From Pelomonas sp. BJYL3 (lineage in GTDB: Bacteria > Pseudomonadota > Gammaproteobacteria > Burkholderiales > Burkholderiaceae_C): a stretch of 64,000 bases of DNA. Both the position numbers and the translations under genes were made by a program. The stretch covers positions 793,296 to 857,295 of the forward strand of contig NZ_JANZKX010000003.1 in NCBI RefSeq assembly GCF_027257975.1, given 5' to 3'. A model generated the notes under the pieces. That model was not told where the DNA came from. It worked only from the letters and a program-made list of their open reading frames with translations, and did not search any database. Position 1 is the stretch's first letter. Each line of letters starts with the position of its first letter. Of the stretch, positions 60,506-64,000 are shown in pieces.

Positions 60506-61743
60506 GGAGGGCCTCCTGTGCGGCTTCGCCGGCCTGGGCCGAATCCATCCAGGCACGCCAGGCCTGGGTGTCGCGCATCAGCTGCTGCCACTGCGCAGCG
60601 GCATAACTGCGGGCCTCGACCTTGCGGATCGGGTCCTCGTCGTCCTTGGCCAGAATCGCGCGCCAGACCAGGGAGACGGTTTGCCTTTCGGTGTCGACGA
60701 TCAGCGTGTCCAGGCTGGCGCGGTGGTAGAAGATCTCCCCCGACGCCATGCGCACCGTGAGGGCCACCTGATGCCTGGGCAATGCCAGACGCAGGCGCGT
60801 GCCCTGCGCTGAAGATTCCGCGGCCGGCTGATCGGCCGGGCACAGGTTGAGCAGTTCCAGGTGCTCATCACCTGCCAGGTGGCCGGCTTGCTGATCGGGC
60901 CATGCGGCATTCCACACCGCAAAGTCGAAGTCCTGCGGCAGCACCTCGTCACTGGCCGCAAACCGCTCATCGACGGTGCCTGCCAGCCTTGCCCGATCGG
61001 GATGCCCCTTGGGCCGCACGCCCAGTCCGGCAACAAATGCAGAGCCATCGCCCTTGTTGCCGCTCAACACACGTTCCAGTGCCTGGGCCGTCACCGGGTG
61101 CGAGGGGCTCTCCAGGCGGGGCGCTGCGATCCGGCTGAGCCGCTCCGCCCTGAGGAACCAGGAGCGTGCGAAGCCTTTGCCTGCCGGATTTGCAGCGCAA
61201 GCATCGACGCGCAGCGCCTGCGATGCCGGCTTGGATGAGCCACTGGCACCTGCAGAGCGGCGCTTCATCGACTTCGCAGCCGGTGTGCCCGGCATGATCC
61301 GGAGTAGCCCACCCCAGGACTGCCCGAGGTCCAAGGGAACGGGTCCCGTCACAGCTCCCGCCACCAAGCGCCAGCGAGGCCAGCGCAACAGCCCCAGGCT
61401 GCCCGCCCGGAGCACGGCCCCCACCAGGCGCACCGGCGCCGATGCGCGGACGAAGGCGCGAGGTCCATGCACGATCAGGGACTTGCTCACCAGCGTCTCG
61501 CCTTCAGGCGCACGCGACAGGGCGGCCTCGCAGGCCTGTTGCCAGTCACTCAGCGCTTCAGGGCTGGGCGCCATGAAGGGATTGAGTCCTTGCGGCCGTG
61601 ATGGCAGCACAACGGCGCCTGGCGGCTTGCTCAGTGTCAGACGCACGGGGAAGCTCGTCATGCGCGGCGTGCCACCTCTTGGAGGATAGGCCAGGCCATT
61701 AACGATCACGTCGCAGCGGGGCTTGTAGTGGCACAGGTCCGAC
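60498..61743 (-). CDS. DUF2169 T6SS adaptor, N-terminally replaced
   Basis: About 415 residues of a DUF2169 protein: HYKPRCDVIVNGLAYPPRGG, PGAVVLPSRPQGLNPF, DFAVWNAAWPDQQAGHLAGD, LELLNLCP and LVWRAILAKDDEDPIRKVEA. DUF2169 proteins help load PAAR/DUF4150 effectors on VgrG. The usual first 60-70 residues before the KPRCDV block are missing: at about 61,743 the sequence switches to a VgrG piece in another frame. The reading frame stays open upstream to 62051, so a product with a nonsense N-terminus is possible. It overlaps the DUF4150 effector gene by 8 bp. Confidence 0.82.
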
Positions 61744-61978
61744 TCTTTTCGTCGGTGTGGATCTCCTCGCCCGCGGGGCCCACCACGATCGCCGTCTGCA
61801 GGCCGTAGATCTTGGGCTCGATGGAGTTGTGGCTGCGCCCGGGGCGCCAGGGCACCTTTTTGCGCAGGCAACTCAGCTGCGCCTGGTAGTGCGAGACCTG
61901 ACCCTGCTGGGTCTCGAAGTTGTTGCTCGCGCTGTGGCGCACCTCCAGCACGAGGAAGCTGGTGTCGTTGCCGCCACC
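61744..61978 (-). pseudogene. VgrG fragment
   Basis: About 78 codons from the end of the VgrG gp27/gp44-like base to the start of its spike: FLVLEVRHSASNNFETQQGQ, VPWRPGRSHNSIEPKIYGLQ, TAIVVGPAGEEIHTDEKS. The family continues EYGRVKVQFHWD; here it breaks after HTDE and joins DUF2169. The upstream edge at about 61978 is marked by a stop. A related fragment lies at 63757-63925. Confidence 0.88.
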
Positions 61979-62019
61979 TCATGCTCAGCTGGGGAGAGCC
62001 GTCTGCAGTGCATTGCAAG

Positions 62020-62033
62020 GCAAGACCTGACTC
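62020..62033 (-). repeat. Dispersed 14-bp word, copy 9 (one mismatch)
   Basis: GAGTCAGGTCTTGC on the minus strand, in debris between the VgrG fragment and the accessory gene, close to a recombination edge. Confidence 0.8.
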
Positions 62034-62047
62034 CGTCACCAGGCAAT

Positions 62048-62557
62048 TCACTCCAGCAAGTCACTCCCCAAGCGCTGGGCGCTCACCTGCGTCAACCCTG
62101 TCAGTCTCTCCCGCCATTGCAACTCCAGCACCAAGCCATCTTCCAGAAAGAAGGCCTGGCGGCGATCCCCTGCGGCCATGTCCACCGCATTCAGCCCCAG
62201 CCCTTCGGCTTGCAGTTTGAGTGCAGCCGAGGCTGGCGTCTCATGGACGGCATCGAGGCCGAAGGGCAGTGCATGCAGCCATTGGCCGCTCCCAGGGTCC
62301 GCTGACCACTGGACGCGCCGGATCAACCATCGCTCCGGATCGCCGACCTCGACTTCGCCCGCATGTGGGTGTACCAGCTGCAGGCTCAGTCCGTGATGCT
62401 CAGGGTTGATTGACGCCGGCGGCTCCGGCATCAGGACGCGCGACTCCAGCCCCAGGGCCTGGCAGCAGGCGTTCAGGGAGGCGGCCACACCCCGACGCCA
62501 CACGGCGCGGCACAGCGCGTCCGACAGTTCCGCGGTCAAGCCAGCCTGAAGCGCCAT
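62048..62557 (-). CDS. Cluster accessory protein, unknown function
   Basis: A 169-residue soluble protein: AELSDALCRAVWRRGVAASL, VMPEPPASIN-like LMPEPPASINPEHHGLSLQL, WLIRRVQWSADPGSGQWLHA, HALPFGLDAVHETPASAALK and RRQAFFLEDGLVLELQWRE. I do not recognise the family with confidence; the compact alpha/beta pattern and position recall small effector-associated chaperones or immunity proteins. Its first 68 residues are reused as the N-terminus of the chimeric toxin at 57088. The ATG overlaps the upstream propeller stop by one base (TGATG). Confidence 0.75.
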   Translation of the reverse strand: MALQAGLTAELSDALCRAVWRRGVAASLNACCQALGLESRVLMPEPPASINPEHHGLSLQLVHPHAGEVEVGDPERWLIRRVQWSADPGSGQWLHALPFGLDAVHETPASAALKLQAEGLGLNAVDMAAGDRRQAFFLEDGLVLELQWRERLTGLTQVSAQRLGSDLLE

Positions 62558-63256
62558 CACGGCGTTGCGCCTCCGCTCGGTGCACCAATGGGCGGGTTGT
62601 CGGGATGATGGATGCGGCTCCACGACTGCCCGTCAAACCGCGCGATGTCCTTGGGACCGATGTACCACAGCACGCCCTCCACGCTGTCCACGACGTTGGC
62701 GTCCTGCAGCTCCGGCTCCAGCCCTGTCACCACAGGGCGGATGCCCGCCGTGGCATTCGCCGGGTCGTACATGAACAGCCCGAGGTTCGATCCCAGGTAG
62801 GCCCGCCCCTCGAAGAGCGTGATGCTGAAAAAGAGCTGGTTGTCGTCCACCGTGGAGAGGCTGCGGAAGCCGTCGCGCGCGTTGCCCAGCAACAGCGTGC
62901 CGTTGGAGCCGCAGAGCCAGATGCGGTCCTTGGATTCGACGTGGATGTTGGTGATGCGCTCTGCCACTTCGGGCAGCGGCAGCAGCTGCCATCGCGCGCC
63001 GTCCCAGTGATATGCGATGGGCGGCAGCCCGCTGGCTGACACACAGCCCACCAGGTAAATGTCCGATTCATCGGGCCCATGGATGGACCGGGGCAGGATG
63101 CGCTCCGACACGTCGGGCGCTTGCAGCAGGCCCTGGTCCATGTGCTCCCATTGGTTCGGCGCCACCCGCTTGTAGACCTGTCCGGCGCCGCCGCAGGCGT
63201 AGAGGTGCTCGCCGATCTGCCGCAGGTCGCTCATGTAGCCCCAGCCGGTGGCGTCG
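62406..63256. repeat. 850-bp duplication, copy 2 (with 57848-58698)
   Basis: Second copy, at offset 4,558 bp. Here the accessory gene it begins is intact, suggesting this is the older arrangement and that copy 1 gave rise to the chimera. That polarity is an inference. Confidence 0.9.
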
Positions 63257-63561
63257 GGTGAGTTCAGGCCAGCTCCCGGAATCTTCTCCGCCTCTGGCCA
63301 TTCGTCGTCCATGAATCCGACTTCACCATCTTCTGTCAAAGTGACAAAACAACGGAGTCCGCTGGCGGGATATCGGTAGACGCCCACCGAGGTGACGATG
63401 GCTTCTTCTTCGTGGAAAGTCCAGATGTGTGGATCTTGCTCGTCGTAGGTCACTACACGCGTGTACGGTTCGTGATCTGGCAGCAAATCCATGGCCGCAG
63501 ATAGGCATAGGAAGTCCAAGGTCATGGCACGGCCAGTTCGAAAAGTCGCGATCGGTTTCAT
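62557..63561 (-). CDS. Beta-propeller-like candidate immunity protein, subfamily A
   Basis: A 334-residue cytosolic protein, C-terminal 235 residues almost identical to 57999-59006 and N-terminal 100 unrelated to it (MKPIATFRTGRAMTLDFLCL). It starts 11 bp after the end of a displaced nuclease tail (stop 63573), with GAGGA as ribosome site. The two proteins therefore differ only in the N-terminal part, as expected if that part fits a particular toxin variant. Confidence 0.8.
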   Translation of the reverse strand: MKPIATFRTGRAMTLDFLCLSAAMDLLPDHEPYTRVVTYDEQDPHIWTFHEEEAIVTSVGVYRYPASGLRCFVTLTEDGEVGFMDDEWPEAEKIPGAGLNSPDATGWGYMSDLRQIGEHLYACGGAGQVYKRVAPNQWEHMDQGLLQAPDVSERILPRSIHGPDESDIYLVGCVSASGLPPIAYHWDGARWQLLPLPEVAERITNIHVESKDRIWLCGSNGTLLLGNARDGFRSLSTVDDNQLFFSITLFEGRAYLGSNLGLFMYDPANATAGIRPVVTGLEPELQDANVVDSVEGVLWYIGPKDIARFDGQSWSRIHHPDNPPIGAPSGGATP

Positions 63562-63572
63562 GAAAATCCTCG

Positions 63573-63742
63573 TTAGCGCTTCTTGCGCCCGCGATTGCCG
63601 GCTTGATGGCTTTCACCTCGCTCAAGCGTCGCTCGGGCCTGACTGTCCTTCGCCGGCGGCTGCTGCGTCGTCCGCCCATACTGGGACCGGTCCACGCCCT
63701 TGAAGGCCTCGTCGACCTTCTGCTTGATTTCGTCGACGCAGG
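63573..63742 (-). pseudogene. Displaced nuclease-toxin tail
   Basis: About 56 codons, VDEIKQKVDEAFKGVDRSQY, GRTTQQPPAKDSQARATLER and RGRKKR, matching the last part of the DUF4150 effector (GDEIKQKVGEAFKGVDRSQY). Upstream of about 63742 the homology is lost and a VgrG fragment in another frame takes over, so the tail has no catalytic motif or start codon. Confidence 0.85.
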
Positions 63743-63756
63743 CAACTTAAGCAAGC

Positions 63757-63925
63757 CTGGTAGTGCGAGACCTGACCCTGCTGGGTCTCGAAGTTGTTGT
63801 CCCCCTGCTGGTTCAGCGTGGGCGCGTCCACCATCTGCGGGCGCGGGCGCTTGAAGTCGAAGCTGGACGCGCTAAAGGAGACCGCTGCATAACTTCCCTG
63901 ATGCGCCGTGATCGGCCATCGGTTG
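63757..63925 (-). pseudogene. VgrG fragment with an internal deletion
   Basis: Codes SYAAVSFSASSFDFKRPRPQ, MVDAPTLNQQGD, then jumps to NNFETQQGQVSHYQA. In the VgrG family these two parts are normally separated by many residues, so an in-frame internal deletion joins them. It shares about 45 bp with 61881-61926. The gene continues upstream toward the window edge only as non-matching sequence. Confidence 0.75.
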
Positions 63926-64000
63926 CAATGGCGACATGGATAGCTTCTTCCTGATGGGCGCCAAGCCCCTGGTCCAAGACTCGCCAACGATGAAGTTGCA

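Noticed and set aside
63323..63754. A 143-codon open frame overlapping the propeller start and nuclease tail
   Set aside because: Arg/Ser-rich shadow of the tail and propeller frames; no initiation signal.
49500..64000. A complete T6SS locus or an integrated prophage
   Set aside because: No sheath, Hcp, ClpV, TssJLM, integrase, capsid or att-like direct repeats were found; only spike, adaptor and effector pieces.

Overview
The window is high-GC DNA (coding sequence dominated by GGC, CTG and GCC codons) from a betaproteobacterium. Gene content and order fit Burkholderiales, probably the Roseateles/Pelomonas/Rubrivivax side of the order; the assignment is an inference from family content, since no rRNA or other marker gene is present. 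No tRNA, rRNA, CRISPR array, complete transposase or origin was recognised.

Positions 1-49,400 are chromosomal backbone. In order: a chalcone-isomerase-like secreted protein; Gph-type phosphatase; a flavodoxin-fold oxidoreductase with a convergent LysR; an MFS transporter; a psuK-psuG pseudouridine catabolic operon with a palindromic operator abutting the first start codon; an RND efflux pair; a phosphatase/diguanylate cyclase pair; a two-gene unit with a 1,141-residue winged-helix/STAND ATPase/TPR protein; rpe, tag, apaG, a Gcr-type membrane protein and mltA; a three-gene PAS-kinase/receiver/REC-GGDEF-EAL signalling operon; the DUF2157/DUF4401 membrane pair; dienelactone hydrolase, methylglyoxal synthase and two tandem receivers (one degenerate); hpd with a divergent LysR; a GH18 chitinase-like protein; an EamA transporter; an M48 peptidase fused to a type IV pilin-like segment; rlmJ; an Old Yellow Enzyme; a MOSC protein; secreted proteins; a LysR; and an orphan livM.

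Positions 49,500-64,000, almost all on the minus strand, form a mosaic of type VI secretion / Rhs polymorphic-toxin material. It holds pieces of VgrG, Rhs core, a DUF2169 adaptor, a DUF4150 (PAAR-like) effector with a GHH-type nuclease end, several orphan or chimeric nuclease tails, a HEAT-like protein, a thioredoxin-like protein and five paralogous repeat proteins of 316-335 residues that look like beta-propellers. Every nuclease tail in the cluster is followed directly (overlap of 4 bp to gap of 21 bp) by one of these propeller proteins, and the two propeller subfamilies track the two tail subfamilies. This makes them strong candidates for a cognate immunity family. Part of the cluster (about 54.9-57.8 kb) is visibly poorer in GC than the backbone, and a block of about 850 bp is duplicated 4,558 bp apart. 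No T6SS sheath, baseplate or membrane-complex genes lie here, so the delivery apparatus would have to be elsewhere.

A second feature of the whole window is a 14-bp word, GGGTCAGGTCTTGC, present eight times (seven exact, one with a final T) plus one further one-mismatch copy, scattered over 55 kb in both orientations. It lies inside six unrelated genes in three different translation phases, so it is conserved as DNA rather than as protein.
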